Assembly: GCA_016793115.1 (NCBI GenBank) | Contig: JAEUIN010000309.1 | Span: forward strand, 1 to 32,325 | From: Planctomycetaceae bacterium | GTDB taxonomy: Bacteria > Planctomycetota > Planctomycetia > Pirellulales > PNKZ01 | Direction: 5' to 3' | Length of the DNA: 32,325 nucleotides | Position numbers and translations under genes: made by a program | Notes under the pieces: generated by a model | The model's input: only the letters and a program-made list of their open reading frames with translations | Told to the model about the DNA's origin: nothing | Databases searched by the model: none | Shown here: positions 23,776 to 31,486 of the stretch, in pieces | Layout of the letters: each line of letters begins with the position of its first letter | Numbering within the stretch: position 1 is the stretch's first letter

Positions 23776-25128
23776 CTACGGATTGGGGTTCGTGCTCGGG
23801 GTCGGCGTGTCCGACTGGATTCGGCCGGTCGCTTGGCCGGCGGCTTCCGTCGCCGAGTTGGCGGCCGCGCCCGTCGCGTTACGCGAGCCGTCGATCGTCG
23901 CCTGGGTCGCCGTGTTCGCACTGCCTTGAGCGGCGCCCGACGCGTTGGGAGCAACGGAGCCGGAGCGAATCGAATTGGCCGCGTCTTGAGCCGTGCCGCT
24001 CAGGTCCAAACCGGCAAGTTGATCGCGGACGCCGTCAATCTGCTGACGGATCGCCGGGTCTTGGACTTGACTGCTCAGCTGATTCAAATCGCTGCGCAGC
24101 GATTCCACTTGCGAACGCAATTGAGCTTGATCGACCTTGTTCGCCGAATCCCGCAGGCTGTTTCGCAATTGGGCGAATTGCGAATTGATACGGCCGAAGT
24201 CGTTACGCAAGTTCACCGGCAGTTGGTTGACCTGAATATTGCTGAACGTATCGGCGAACTGATTGATGTTCGACGAAATTCCGGCCATCCCGGCGGTGCC
24301 GCGGAAACCGCTCGTCACTTGCTGGGCCGTACCGGTCGCGAAATTCACGTTCAAGTTTTGCAACTGGCCGTTGCGAAGAACTTGCAGACTAACCGGACGG
24401 CCAAGCTGCGCAGCGCTCTGAATTTGCGAAACGAGCTGCTGGTGCGACGTGATCCGAGTGCCGTTGAGCGATTGAATCGTGTCGCCGACCCGAACGCCGG
24501 CTAGTTGAGCAACCCCGCCGTCGTTCAAACCGGTGATCGAGAGGCCGTTAGCCATTTCACGCACGTTCACGCCGAGCGTCGGACGGTTGAGGCCTGCGTC
24601 GACCGAAGCGCTGCCGGCGGCTTGTCCGGCTTGCGTTGAAAGATTGCCCGCCGCTTGTCCGGCGGCATTGACGCCGCTTCGGCCAATGTTGCCCGCCGCG
24701 TTGCCGGCGGCTTGCCCGGCCGTATTAGACCCTTGTTGGATCGATGCACCGGCTTGGCCTGCGGCGTTCGCCGCGCCTTGTCGAACCGAGCCGGAGACCG
24801 AACCTGCGGCGTTGCCGGCAGCGCCGGTCGCTTGGTTCACGGCCCCGGTGGCCCCACCCTGAACACCCCCGGTCACGCCTCCTTGATTGCCGCCGGTGAC
24901 TCCGCCCGTCACGCCTCCTGTGACGCCGCCCACTCCGGAGCTGCCCGTCGCACCGCCGACGGCACCCGCCGCCGCCGAGCCCGCGCCACCGGCCGCTCCG
25001 ACGCCGCCGGCCCCCCCGGCGGCCCCGCCGATCCCTCCGCCGACGCCGCCCAGTTGAGCGGACGCGACGCCGCTCCAGGCGATCAACCCTGCAGCTACTG
25101 CCGCTCGACCCAAATTGCGCAATGTCAT
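23776..25128 (-). CDS. Secreted Gly/Ala-rich protein with a PDZ domain
   Basis: The start at ATG 25128 is fixed by GGAG 8 nt upstream and gives 450 residues; the TTG at 25143 only adds five. Order: signal peptide 1-25 (ASA-Q); Gly/Ala/Val tract 26 to about 175 with tandem GGVTGGVTGGVTGG and later AGQAAGN-type repeats; PDZ domain about 183-263 (PTLGVNVREMANGLSITGLN, AGVRVGDTIQSLNGTRITSH); Asn/Gln-rich helical region about 290-375 with coiled-coil potential (SQVESLRSDLNQLSSQVQDP); low-complexity Ala/Ser/Thr tail. There is no protease or other catalytic domain, so it is not a DegP/HtrA enzyme. An envelope scaffold or adaptor is a guess. A strong intrinsic terminator follows and it appears monocistronic. 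Confidence 0.82.
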   Translation of the reverse strand: MTLRNLGRAAVAAGLIAWSGVASAQLGGVGGGIGGAAGGAGGVGAAGGAGSAAAGAVGGATGSSGVGGVTGGVTGGVTGGNQGGVTGGVQGGATGAVNQATGAAGNAAGSVSGSVRQGAANAAGQAGASIQQGSNTAGQAAGNAAGNIGRSGVNAAGQAAGNLSTQAGQAAGSASVDAGLNRPTLGVNVREMANGLSITGLNDGGVAQLAGVRVGDTIQSLNGTRITSHQQLVSQIQSAAQLGRPVSLQVLRNGQLQNLNVNFATGTAQQVTSGFRGTAGMAGISSNINQFADTFSNIQVNQLPVNLRNDFGRINSQFAQLRNSLRDSANKVDQAQLRSQVESLRSDLNQLSSQVQDPAIRQQIDGVRDQLAGLDLSGTAQDAANSIRSGSVAPNASGAAQGSANTATQATIDGSRNATGAAANSATEAAGQATGRIQSDTPTPSTNPNP

Positions 25129-25296
25129 TTTCTCGACTCCCAATAGAATCCTTTGTTACTACGCGCATGGCGTGCCGCGAAAAATCGCACGTCGCGCAGC
25201 CAGTCTCGGCAAAGGGCATACCAATCGTTTTCGCCACGGCGCCCTAAACGCGGCTCGAACGACGCCGCGCAGCTACATTGAATCGGGCGAAAAGCG

Positions 25297-25476
25297 CTAA
25301 TTGCCTTGCGACGATTGCCGGGCGTAGACCGAGGCGTTGGTGAGGATCAAGATGATTCCGTCATTGCGGTCGACGTCGAACCGCAAGAGCTGGTCGCGCA
25401 TGGAACAACTTGGCAAAGAGATCGACACGCGAATCCCGCTTCGAGCATCATTAAAGACTGATAGATCGTCAGGCAT
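25297..25476 (-). CDS. Possible 59-residue hypothetical protein coupled to the TGS GTPase
   Basis: This short frame starts at ATG 25476, overlapping the last 8 bases of the GTPase gene, and ends at TAG 25297. The second half (MRDQLLRFDVDRNDGIILIL, then TNASVYARQSSQGN) uses mostly G/C-ending codons like the neighbouring genes, which is the main evidence that it is coding. I recognise no family. It could instead be a decayed gene or a chance frame. If real, translation would be coupled to the GTPase. Confidence 0.35.
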   Translation of the reverse strand: MPDDLSVFNDARSGIRVSISLPSCSMRDQLLRFDVDRNDGIILILTNASVYARQSSQGN

Positions 25477-26467
25477 GGATTTCGACGATGTCTCGATCAT
25501 GCACGACATGGTCCCCTTTGACGGGCGTCCCGTCGTGAACGCCGTGCCCCCAGACGCGGGCGAACTTGAAGTTCGTCGCTAGGTCTTTGTGAATCTGCTC
25601 GGCGACGTCGAGCACCGTCCGGCCGCGCCGCACCGTGAACGGCTTCTCCATGTCGGGCTCTTTGGCCTTCGGCAGTTTCGAGTACACCCGCACGACGTCG
25701 AGCGACTTGTAAATCGCCGTTCGCAACTCTTCTATCCCCGTTCCCTGCTCGGCCGAGACGGCGAATTCCGCGAAGTCGAGCGACACAAACTCATGCAGCA
25801 TCGCCAGTCGATCGGCCGCCTCCGGCAAATCGACCTTATTCGGCACCAGCAAACATTGGGTAAACGAGAGCCCGACGTCGCCTTCGTCGAGATAGCTTTC
25901 GCGCGCCAGCCGCGTCTTCGTTTCCTTCAATCGATTGAGCACGCACTGGCATTGCTCGATCCCGTCGTCGGAACCGAGATCGACCATCAACAGCGCCACG
26001 TCGGCGCCTCGAATCAAGCCCTGCATGTACGGCTCGAACAAGTCGTCGGTGATCGGCGGCGTGTCGATCAGTTGTACGACGGCGTCTTCCCAGGCCATCA
26101 TCCCCGGCAACGGCGTGCGAGTCGTATAGGGATACGGAGCCACTTCCGGCGTGGCTCGAGTCAGCGCAGCCAACAGCCGACTCTTGCCGGCATTTGGGCC
26201 GCCCAAGATGATGCAGGTTCCCGCCCCTTGTCGCGGAATACTCACGCCCGGTTGCGACTTGTTCGCCGCCGCCTTCTTTTCTCCCTCGACCGCCTTCTTA
26301 GCCAAACTGATCTTCGTTTTAAGATCCGACTGCATCTTCTCCGATGCTTTGTGCTTCGGAATCTCCTTGTACATCACCTCCAACCACTTTAGTTCCTCGT
26401 CCGCCGTCGCCGCGCGACGATAGGCTTCCTGAGCTTTCAAGTACTGCGGTGTAAGATTCGCGGCCAT
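25469..26467 (-). CDS. TGS-domain GTPase (Obg/DRG-like)
   Basis: The 332-residue GTPase has an N-terminal helical region of about 80 residues, rich in Lys (AYRRAATADEELKWLEVMYK). The G domain follows: P-loop ILGGPNAGKSRLLAALT (about residue 87), PYPYTTRTPLPGMM as switch I, VVQLIDTPPI as the DxxG-region variant (DTPP), and VPNKVDLPEAADRL as the NKxD motif. A C-terminal TGS domain (about 265-332) runs from KPFTVRRGRTVLDVAEQIHK to VHDRDIVEIHA. The layout recalls DRG/Obg proteins that act on ribosomes or stress signalling; the exact role is unknown. No Shine-Dalgarno is seen; a palindromic repeat copy lies 3 bp upstream of the ATG. Confidence 0.87.
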   Translation of the reverse strand: MAANLTPQYLKAQEAYRRAATADEELKWLEVMYKEIPKHKASEKMQSDLKTKISLAKKAVEGEKKAAANKSQPGVSIPRQGAGTCIILGGPNAGKSRLLAALTRATPEVAPYPYTTRTPLPGMMAWEDAVVQLIDTPPITDDLFEPYMQGLIRGADVALLMVDLGSDDGIEQCQCVLNRLKETKTRLARESYLDEGDVGLSFTQCLLVPNKVDLPEAADRLAMLHEFVSLDFAEFAVSAEQGTGIEELRTAIYKSLDVVRVYSKLPKAKEPDMEKPFTVRRGRTVLDVAEQIHKDLATNFKFARVWGHGVHDGTPVKGDHVVHDRDIVEIHA

Positions 26468-26470
26468 CGT

Positions 26471-26504
26471 CGTAGGGTAGTTCGAGCGCGAGCAAGGCCC
26501 ACGC
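26471..26504. repeat. Solo copy of the CGTAGGGT...CGAG...GGCCCA interspersed element
   Basis: The 34 bp beginning CGTAGGGTAGTTCGAGCG and ending AAGGCCCACGC resembles, with a small length difference, the right arm (reverse complement) of the inverted pair at 31487-31573, which reads CGTAGGGTGGACCGAGCG and ends AGGTCCACGC. It occupies the leader of the TGS GTPase gene, ending 3 bp from its start codon. Confidence 0.5.
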
Positions 26505-26570
26505 GGTATTGCGGTAAGAATGAAGCGACGCGGGGATACAGTTATTCAAGATTCCGTCGGCGCGCCAAGC

Positions 26571-26957
26571 TCACGCGTCGACGCGAGACTCAAAACAAAG
26601 CGAGTACCCGTCGACGTCTATGAGTTCGACTTGCCGCATGCCGTAGTAAGTTGTCGTGGGGGGCGAGGTATCAACGCCGCGTTCAGCCAAGTCCGCATAC
26701 ATTCCGTCGACATCGTCGCAGACGAAGTAGAGCATCACACCCCGTCCGCGCCCCGCCGCCGGGCCGTCTTCATCGACGACCTCCTGCTGCAACATGAGCG
26801 CAGTGTCGCCGAGCTTCAGCCGACACCAGAACACGCGCCCGTCCGCCTCGGCCTGATCAACGACGCGGAAGCCGAGCTTGTCGCGATAAAACTCCAGCGC
26901 TCGCGGCAAGTCGACGACGATCAACAAGGGCCACAACTCACGCACCGCAGTCGACAT
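26571..26957 (-). CDS. VOC-superfamily (glyoxalase/bleomycin-resistance fold) protein
   Basis: The 128-residue protein shows the paired beta-alpha-beta-beta-beta layout of the vicinal oxygen chelate fold: PLLIVVDLPRALEFYRDKLG, FRVVDQAEADGRVFWCRLKL, GDTALMLQQEV, then GVMLYFVCDDVDGMYADLAE and MRQVELIDVDGYSLCFES. The subgroup (lyase, dioxygenase, resistance or epimerase) cannot be assigned. A strong GGAGG lies 5 nt before the ATG, and the gene begins 15 bp past the thiolase stop, so the two are probably cotranscribed. Confidence 0.87.
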   Translation of the reverse strand: MSTAVRELWPLLIVVDLPRALEFYRDKLGFRVVDQAEADGRVFWCRLKLGDTALMLQQEVVDEDGPAAGRGRGVMLYFVCDDVDGMYADLAERGVDTSPPTTTYYGMRQVELIDVDGYSLCFESRVDA

Positions 26958-26972
26958 CTGAACCTCCGCAGT

Positions 26973-28160
26973 TTATTCCCCCGGCTCGACCCGCTCGATG
27001 CACAGCGCTACGGCGTTGCCGCCGCCCAAGCAAAGCGACGCCACGCCGCGGCGTAGTCCTTTGTCGATGAGGGCGTACATCAGGGTGACGAGCACGCGCG
27101 CGCCGCTGGCCCCGATCGGGTGCCCCAGAGCGATCGCGCCGCCGTGGACGTTCACCTTCGCCAAATCGACGCCGAGTTCCCGCACGTCGGCCAAGGTTTG
27201 CGACGCGAACGCTTCGTTGATCTCGAACAAATCGATGTCCTGAAGTTTGAGCTTCGCTTTGGCCAAACATTTCCGTACGGCTTCGACGGGGGCGATGAAG
27301 ATCTCCTTCGGCGGCACGCCGCTCGTCGCCGCCGCCAAGATGCGAAAGGCCGTCGTCGTCGGGTGAGCCCGCCGATAGTCGTCGTCGGCCACGATCACAG
27401 CCGCGGCTCCGTCGCTGATTTGCGAGGCATTCCCGGCCGTCACCGTACCGCTCGGGTCGAACGCCGGCCGCAGCTTCGCCAATCGCTCAAGCGTCGTATC
27501 GCCGCGTGGACCTTCATCGTCGCTGATCAACGTCGACGTCTTCGCTCCGGCGATTGCCACCGGGACGATCTCGGCCGTGAAGCGCCCTTCGTTCATCGCG
27601 GCTAGGGCGCGTAAATGGCTTTGCAACGCAAAAGCGTCCTGGTCTTCGCGACTCACGCCGCGCGACGCGGCGATGTAGTCCGCGGAACTCCCCGTCGCCG
27701 TATTTTCAAAGGGACACCACAATCCATCGTGAATCATCGCGTCGAGCAAGCGCTCGTGCCCGTACTTAAAACCGACGCGACTGCCGGGCAGCAAGTGCGG
27801 AGCCCGCGTCATGCTCTCCATGCCGCCGGCGACGATGCACTGGGCATCGCCGGCGCGAATCGCTTGGTCGGCCAACATGACCGCTTTAAGGCCCGAGCCG
27901 CAAACCTTGTTCACCGTCACGGCCGCCACGGTCGGCGGCAATCCCGCGCCGAGCGCGGCCTGCCGAGCCGGAGCTTGCCCGACTCCGGACTGCAGTACGT
28001 TGCCCATGATCACTTCATCGACGTCGCTCGGCTCGACGTCGCCGCGCGCCAGAGCTTCGCGAATCGCGATCGCCCCCAATTGCGGCGCGCTGAGCGACGA
28101 CAATCCGCCCAGTAGTTTGCCGATCGGTGTTCGACATCCGGCGATGAGATACGAAGTCAT
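26973..28160 (-). CDS. Acetyl-CoA C-acetyltransferase (thiolase)
   Basis: Thiolases condense two acetyl-CoA to acetoacetyl-CoA or cleave 3-ketoacyl-CoA. Starting at ATG 28160 (MTSYLIAGCRTPIGKLLGGL) gives 395 residues, the normal length; the open frame to 28478 has no family sequence before this. The catalytic Cys is in TVNKVCGSGLKAVMLAD (about residue 90), the catalytic His in NVHGGAIALGHPIGASGARV, and the second Cys in ASLCLGGGNAVALCIERV. The biosynthetic (AtoB/PhaA-like) type is likelier than beta-oxidation FadA, from the general motif style and the absence of fadB, but this is not certain. It precedes the VOC gene in one unit. Confidence 0.93.
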   Translation of the reverse strand: MTSYLIAGCRTPIGKLLGGLSSLSAPQLGAIAIREALARGDVEPSDVDEVIMGNVLQSGVGQAPARQAALGAGLPPTVAAVTVNKVCGSGLKAVMLADQAIRAGDAQCIVAGGMESMTRAPHLLPGSRVGFKYGHERLLDAMIHDGLWCPFENTATGSSADYIAASRGVSREDQDAFALQSHLRALAAMNEGRFTAEIVPVAIAGAKTSTLISDDEGPRGDTTLERLAKLRPAFDPSGTVTAGNASQISDGAAAVIVADDDYRRAHPTTTAFRILAAATSGVPPKEIFIAPVEAVRKCLAKAKLKLQDIDLFEINEAFASQTLADVRELGVDLAKVNVHGGAIALGHPIGASGARVLVTLMYALIDKGLRRGVASLCLGGGNAVALCIERVEPGE

Positions 28161-28448
28161 GCCACTTGGACCAAGTTTCGTTTTGGTAAGGATTCGCCGA
28201 CGCCTCAGAGCGGCGTCTCGGAATTTGGCGCGTTCCGCCTGGCGCATGAATTGTATGCCTTCGGGCGGCGTCATTCCTAGACAACCGTGGCTGCGATTCG
28301 CTCGCCGACGGCCGGCCAAATACTCGCCTGGAAGCGACGCGACGACGAAGTTACGTTGCGAGGTGCGGAATTGTTTTCGCCTGAGCCTCCACGACGTAGG
28401 GCCGGAACTGGCCGGCGCCGTTTCCGGAAGTCGACTCGAAAGCAAAAC
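28161..28448. other. Upstream region of the thiolase gene
   Basis: These bases, part of a 521-bp divergent gap, contain no gene I can support. A minus-strand frame continues the thiolase frame to 28478, but the translated sequence is Arg-rich and unlike a thiolase N-terminus. I could not pick a convincing promoter for the thiolase unit. Confidence 0.45.
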
Positions 28449-28553
28449 TTTGCGCGAATAGGTGCGCAAACCGCGCATCTATTCGGTCGATAGATGCGCG
28501 GATTTAAGTAAGACAATAGGGGTGCGCATCTACCGACCAAATAGATGCGCACC
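28449..28553. repeat. Cluster of three palindromes, two of them inverted copies (BIME-like)
   Basis: Hairpin A: TTTGCGC (28449-28455) with GCGCAAA (28464-28470). Hairpin B: CCGCGCATCTA (28471-28481) with TAGATGCGCGG (28491-28501). Hairpin C: GGTGCGCATCTA (28521-28532) with TAGATGCGCACC (28542-28553). All arms are perfect. The reverse complement of C matches B over a 27-bp core (28473-28499 against 28524-28550) at 25 of 27 positions. The cluster sits between divergent genes, so it cannot be their terminator. The arrangement recalls REP/BIME elements. Confidence 0.8.
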
Positions 28554-28572
28554 GGCCGGGGCTTACCGCTCC

Positions 28573-28601
28573 TTGTGGCCCCTCGTCAGCACACCTATAA
28601 T
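28573..28601 (+). promoter_or_regulatory. Sigma70-type promoter of sucCD
   Basis: TATAAT (28596-28601) is a perfect -10, with TTGTGG (28573-28578) as a weak -35 at a 17-bp spacer. Transcription would start near 28608, leaving a leader of about 75 nt that includes the hairpin at 28633-28652. It lies 20 bp downstream of the palindrome cluster. Confidence 0.65.
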
Positions 28602-28632
28602 CGCCCCTTTCGCAGAGCTCGGCCCTGTTTTT

Positions 28633-28652
28633 AGCGAGCGCAGACGCTCGCT
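28633..28652. repeat. Perfect hairpin in the sucC leader
   Basis: AGCGAGCG (28633-28640) and CGCTCGCT (28645-28652) pair perfectly around CAGA. It lies in the predicted untranslated leader, about 30 nt before the sucC start. A similar GAGCG-NNNN-CGCTC hairpin is found at 19469-19482 upstream of the acyltransferase gene, suggesting a short recurring palindrome. Confidence 0.5.
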
Positions 28653-28681
28653 CCTCCTTCGCAACGGAAGTCGGTCGCCGC

Positions 28682-29869
28682 ATGAAAATTCACGAGTACC
28701 AAGGGAAAGAAATCTTCCGCAAGGCGGGCGTCGCCGTGCCGCAAGGCTTCGTCGCTCGTTCGCCGCAAGAGGCGGCCGACGCTTTCAAGAAACTCGGCGG
28801 TACAATCGCCGTCGTGAAGTCGCAGATCCACGCCGGCGGCCGCGGCAAAGGCACGATTAAAGAGAATCCGTCGCAACGCGGCGTGCAACTCGTGAAAAGC
28901 GCCGACGAAGCCGCGAAGGTCGCCGAAGCCCTGCTGGGCAAGACGCTCGTCACGATTCAGACGGGTGAAGCCGGCCAAAAGGTCAATCAGGTCTACGTCG
29001 AAGCCGGCTCCAACATTGCCCGCGAGTTGTATCTCGGCATCGTCGTCGATCGCAGCGCCAAAGGCCCGATCCTCATGGTATCGCCCGACGGCGGCATGAA
29101 CATCGAAGAAGTCGCCGAGAAGACTCCGGAACGCATCTTCAAGGAATCGTTCTGCCCGTCGGCCGGGTTGCAGCCGTATCAATCGCGGAAGCTCGCCAAG
29201 GCGCTCGGCATCACCGGCAAGTCGGTCGGCTCGGCCGATAAGTTCTTCCGCGCTCTCTGCAAGATGTTCGTCGACTACGACTGTAGCATGGTCGAAGTCA
29301 ATCCGCTCGTCGTGACGGCCGAAGGCGAATTGATCGCGCTCGACGCCAAGGTCACCTTCGACGACAACGCCACGTTCCGCCATCCCGAACTCGCCGAACT
29401 TCGCGACTTGGCCGAAGAAGAACCGGCCGAAGTACGCGCCGCGGAGTCGGGCCTCAGCTACGTGAAGCTCCACGGCAACATCGGCTGCCTCGTCAACGGC
29501 GCCGGCCTCGCCATGAGCACGATGGACATCATCAAGCTCCACGGCGGTTTCCCGGCCAACTTCCTCGACGTCGGCGGCGGCGCCAACGTCGATCAGGTCA
29601 CCGAAGCGTTCCGCATTCTCTTGTCCGATAAGAACGTGAAGGCGGTTCTCGTCAACATCTTCGGCGGCATCATGCGTTGCACCACGATCGCCGGGGCCGT
29701 GCTCGAAGCCTACAAGCAGGTCGGCTTCAACGTGCCGCTCGTCGTGCGGCTCGAAGGCACCGAAGTGGCCGAAGGACGCAAGATGCTCGCCGAAAGCGGC
29801 GTGAACATCATCTCAGCCGAAGGACTCACCGACGCCGCGAAGAAGGTCGTCGCCGCGGCCGCCGGCTAA
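28682..29869 (+). CDS. sucC: Succinyl-CoA synthetase, beta subunit (ADP/GDP-forming)
   Basis: SucC carries the nucleotide-grasp domain of succinyl-CoA synthetase, which makes ATP or GTP from succinyl-CoA in the TCA cycle. The 395-residue product has MKIHEYQGKEIFRKAGVAVP, the ATP-grasp segment VKSQIHAGGRGKGTIKENPS, MVEVNPLVVTAEGELIALDA and the C-terminal CoA-ligase-like part with GGANVDQVTEAFRI and LVNIFGGIMRCTTIAGAV. ATG 28682 has GGAAG 11 nt upstream. It is followed by sucD after 76 bp. Nucleotide specificity is not assigned. Confidence 0.97.
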   Translation: MKIHEYQGKEIFRKAGVAVPQGFVARSPQEAADAFKKLGGTIAVVKSQIHAGGRGKGTIKENPSQRGVQLVKSADEAAKVAEALLGKTLVTIQTGEAGQKVNQVYVEAGSNIARELYLGIVVDRSAKGPILMVSPDGGMNIEEVAEKTPERIFKESFCPSAGLQPYQSRKLAKALGITGKSVGSADKFFRALCKMFVDYDCSMVEVNPLVVTAEGELIALDAKVTFDDNATFRHPELAELRDLAEEEPAEVRAAESGLSYVKLHGNIGCLVNGAGLAMSTMDIIKLHGGFPANFLDVGGGANVDQVTEAFRILLSDKNVKAVLVNIFGGIMRCTTIAGAVLEAYKQVGFNVPLVVRLEGTEVAEGRKMLAESGVNIISAEGLTDAAKKVVAAAAG

Positions 29870-29945
29870 GCGCGGCGATACGTCACACACTCCCTGCCGC
29901 GGCCTGCCGTCGCGTTTCTCTCAAAACAAAAGTCCGACGATTCAC

Positions 29946-30830
29946 ATGAGCATCCTCATCAACAAAGATACGAAAGTTCTCTGCCAAGGCATCACCGGCA
30001 AGGTGGGCCAGTTTCACACCAAGGGGTGCTTGGAATACGGCACCAAGATGGTCGGCGGCGTCACGCCGGGCCGCGGTGGCGAAACCGTGCTCGGACTCCC
30101 CGTGTGGGACACCATGCAAGAAGCCGTCAAAGCCACCGGGGCCGACGCCACGATGATCTTCGTCCCGCCCGCCGGCGCGGCCGATGCCATCCTCGAAGCC
30201 GTCGACGCAGGAATCAAAGTCGTCATCGCCATCACCGAGGGCGTGCCGGTCCTCGATATGGCCAAGGCCTACAAAGTCGTCAAAGCTTCCAAGTCGGTCC
30301 TCATCGGCCCCAACTGCCCCGGCGTCATCACACCGGAAGAATGCAAGATCGGCATCATGCCGGGCTACATCCACAAGAAAGGCCCCGTCGGCTGCTTGAG
30401 CCGTAGCGGCACGCTCACGTACGAAGCCGTGTGGCAACTTACGAACCTCGGCCTCGGCCAATCCACGTGCGTCGGACTCGGCGGCGATCCGATCGTCGGC
30501 ACCTCGCAAATCGAGTTGCTCGAGATGTTCGAGAAAGACCCGGCGACGGAAGCCATCCTGATGATGGGCGAAATCGGCGGCTCGGCCGAAGAAGAGGCCG
30601 CGGCCTACATCAAGGCCAACGTGAAGAAGCCGGTCGCGGCGTTCATCGCCGGCCAAGCGGCTCCTCCCGGCAAGCGCATGGGTCACGCCGGCGCAATTAT
30701 CTCCGGCGGTAAAGGCACGGCGGCCGAGAAGATCGCCGCGCTCGAAGCGGCCGGCGTGGAAGTCGCTCGCAGTCCGGCCGACATGGGCGAGGCCATGCAG
30801 CGGGCCATTGCTAAGAAACGCCGCGCCTAG
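29946..30830 (+). CDS. sucD: Succinyl-CoA synthetase, alpha subunit
   Basis: SucD binds CoA and carries the phosphorylated histidine. The 294-residue protein has the N-terminal CoA-binding Rossmann fold (MSILINKDTKVLCQGITGKV, then GVTPGRGGETVLGLPVWDTM), GPNCPGVITPEECKIGIMPG and SRSGTLTYEAVWQLTNLGLG. The active-site His is in GKRMGHAGAIISGGKGTAAE near residue 246. No strong Shine-Dalgarno precedes the ATG at 29946. It is likely cotranscribed with sucC, and the DUF1080 gene begins 51 bp later. Confidence 0.97.
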   Translation: MSILINKDTKVLCQGITGKVGQFHTKGCLEYGTKMVGGVTPGRGGETVLGLPVWDTMQEAVKATGADATMIFVPPAGAADAILEAVDAGIKVVIAITEGVPVLDMAKAYKVVKASKSVLIGPNCPGVITPEECKIGIMPGYIHKKGPVGCLSRSGTLTYEAVWQLTNLGLGQSTCVGLGGDPIVGTSQIELLEMFEKDPATEAILMMGEIGGSAEEEAAAYIKANVKKPVAAFIAGQAAPPGKRMGHAGAIISGGKGTAAEKIAALEAAGVEVARSPADMGEAMQRAIAKKRRA

Positions 30831-30881
30831 TTCCGATAATCTCCCGCCGCACGCACGCTCTCCAACTCCGACTCAACACCT

Positions 30882-31478
30882 ATGACGCTCGCCCGCATCT
30901 CGCTTCTTGTGTTGCTCGGTTCCATCGGCATCCTCGCCTTATGGAACGGCAAGCCTTCGCACGCCGACGTCGTCGACGAAGTGATTCTCTTCGACGGCAA
31001 GAACCTCGATCAATGGACCGTGACGGAAGCGGTCGTCGAGGTGAAGGACGGCAAGCTGCTGCTCAAGGAAGGCGAAGGCTGGGTCCGCACCAATCGCAAG
31101 TTCACCGACTTCGTATTGCAATGGGACTGTAAAAACTTGAAGCCGAACCAGTACGACTCCGGCGTGCATTTTCGCGCCGAGTTGCCTGCCGCAAAGGCCC
31201 ACTGGCCCAAGAAGTTTCAAGTGAACTTGAAGACGGGCGAGGAAGGGAATCTCACATCGATCAAGTCGGCGGTGAGCAAAGGCCTGTATAAGAACGGCGA
31301 GTGGAACCACTTCAAGCTCACCGTCGACGGCACGACCGCGGCCCTGGAAATCAACGGCAAGCCGGCCTGGAAGACCGACGGCATCGACACGACGACCGGC
31401 TACATCGGCCTTCAAGCGGAAGTCACGCTCGGTGGCCAATTCGAATTTCGCAACATCACGCTGACGGAGTTGGAATAA
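30882..31478 (+). CDS. Secreted DUF1080 (3-keto-disaccharide hydrolase-like) protein
   Basis: The 198-residue protein has a hydrophobic N-terminal signal (ARISLLVLLGSIGILALWNG, with SHADV a likely cleavage region near residue 28). A single DUF1080 beta-jelly-roll follows: VILFDGKNLDQWTVTEAVVE, WVRTNRKFTDFVLQWDCKNL, QYDSGVHFRAELP, NGEWNHFKLTVDGTTAALEI and GYIGLQAEVTLGGQFEFRNI. These domains are abundant in planctomycetes and related to laminin-G/concanavalin folds; some act on 3-keto glycosides. The substrate here is unknown. It follows sucD by 51 bp, but the metabolic link is not evident. Confidence 0.88.
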   Translation: MTLARISLLVLLGSIGILALWNGKPSHADVVDEVILFDGKNLDQWTVTEAVVEVKDGKLLLKEGEGWVRTNRKFTDFVLQWDCKNLKPNQYDSGVHFRAELPAAKAHWPKKFQVNLKTGEEGNLTSIKSAVSKGLYKNGEWNHFKLTVDGTTAALEINGKPAWKTDGIDTTTGYIGLQAEVTLGGQFEFRNITLTELE

Positions 31479-31486
31479 GTCTTCGC

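Noticed and set aside
23776..25128. DegP/HtrA-type protease because of the PDZ domain
   Set aside because: No trypsin-like His/Asp/Ser motifs are present. The rest is low-complexity and helical sequence.
28161..28478. N-terminal extension of the thiolase by about 106 residues
   Set aside because: The translated sequence is Arg-rich and non-homologous to thiolases, and MTSYLIAGCRTPIG at 28160 is the usual thiolase N-terminus.
28449..28553. CRISPR array
   Set aside because: There are only two repeat cores, they are inverted rather than direct, there are no regular spacers, and no cas gene is nearby.
28462..28860. Frame with repeated IYSVDRCA/IYRPNRCA-like peptides near the sucC promoter
   Set aside because: The peptide repetition is produced by the DNA palindromes at 28471-28553, and the frame continues across sucC in the wrong phase.
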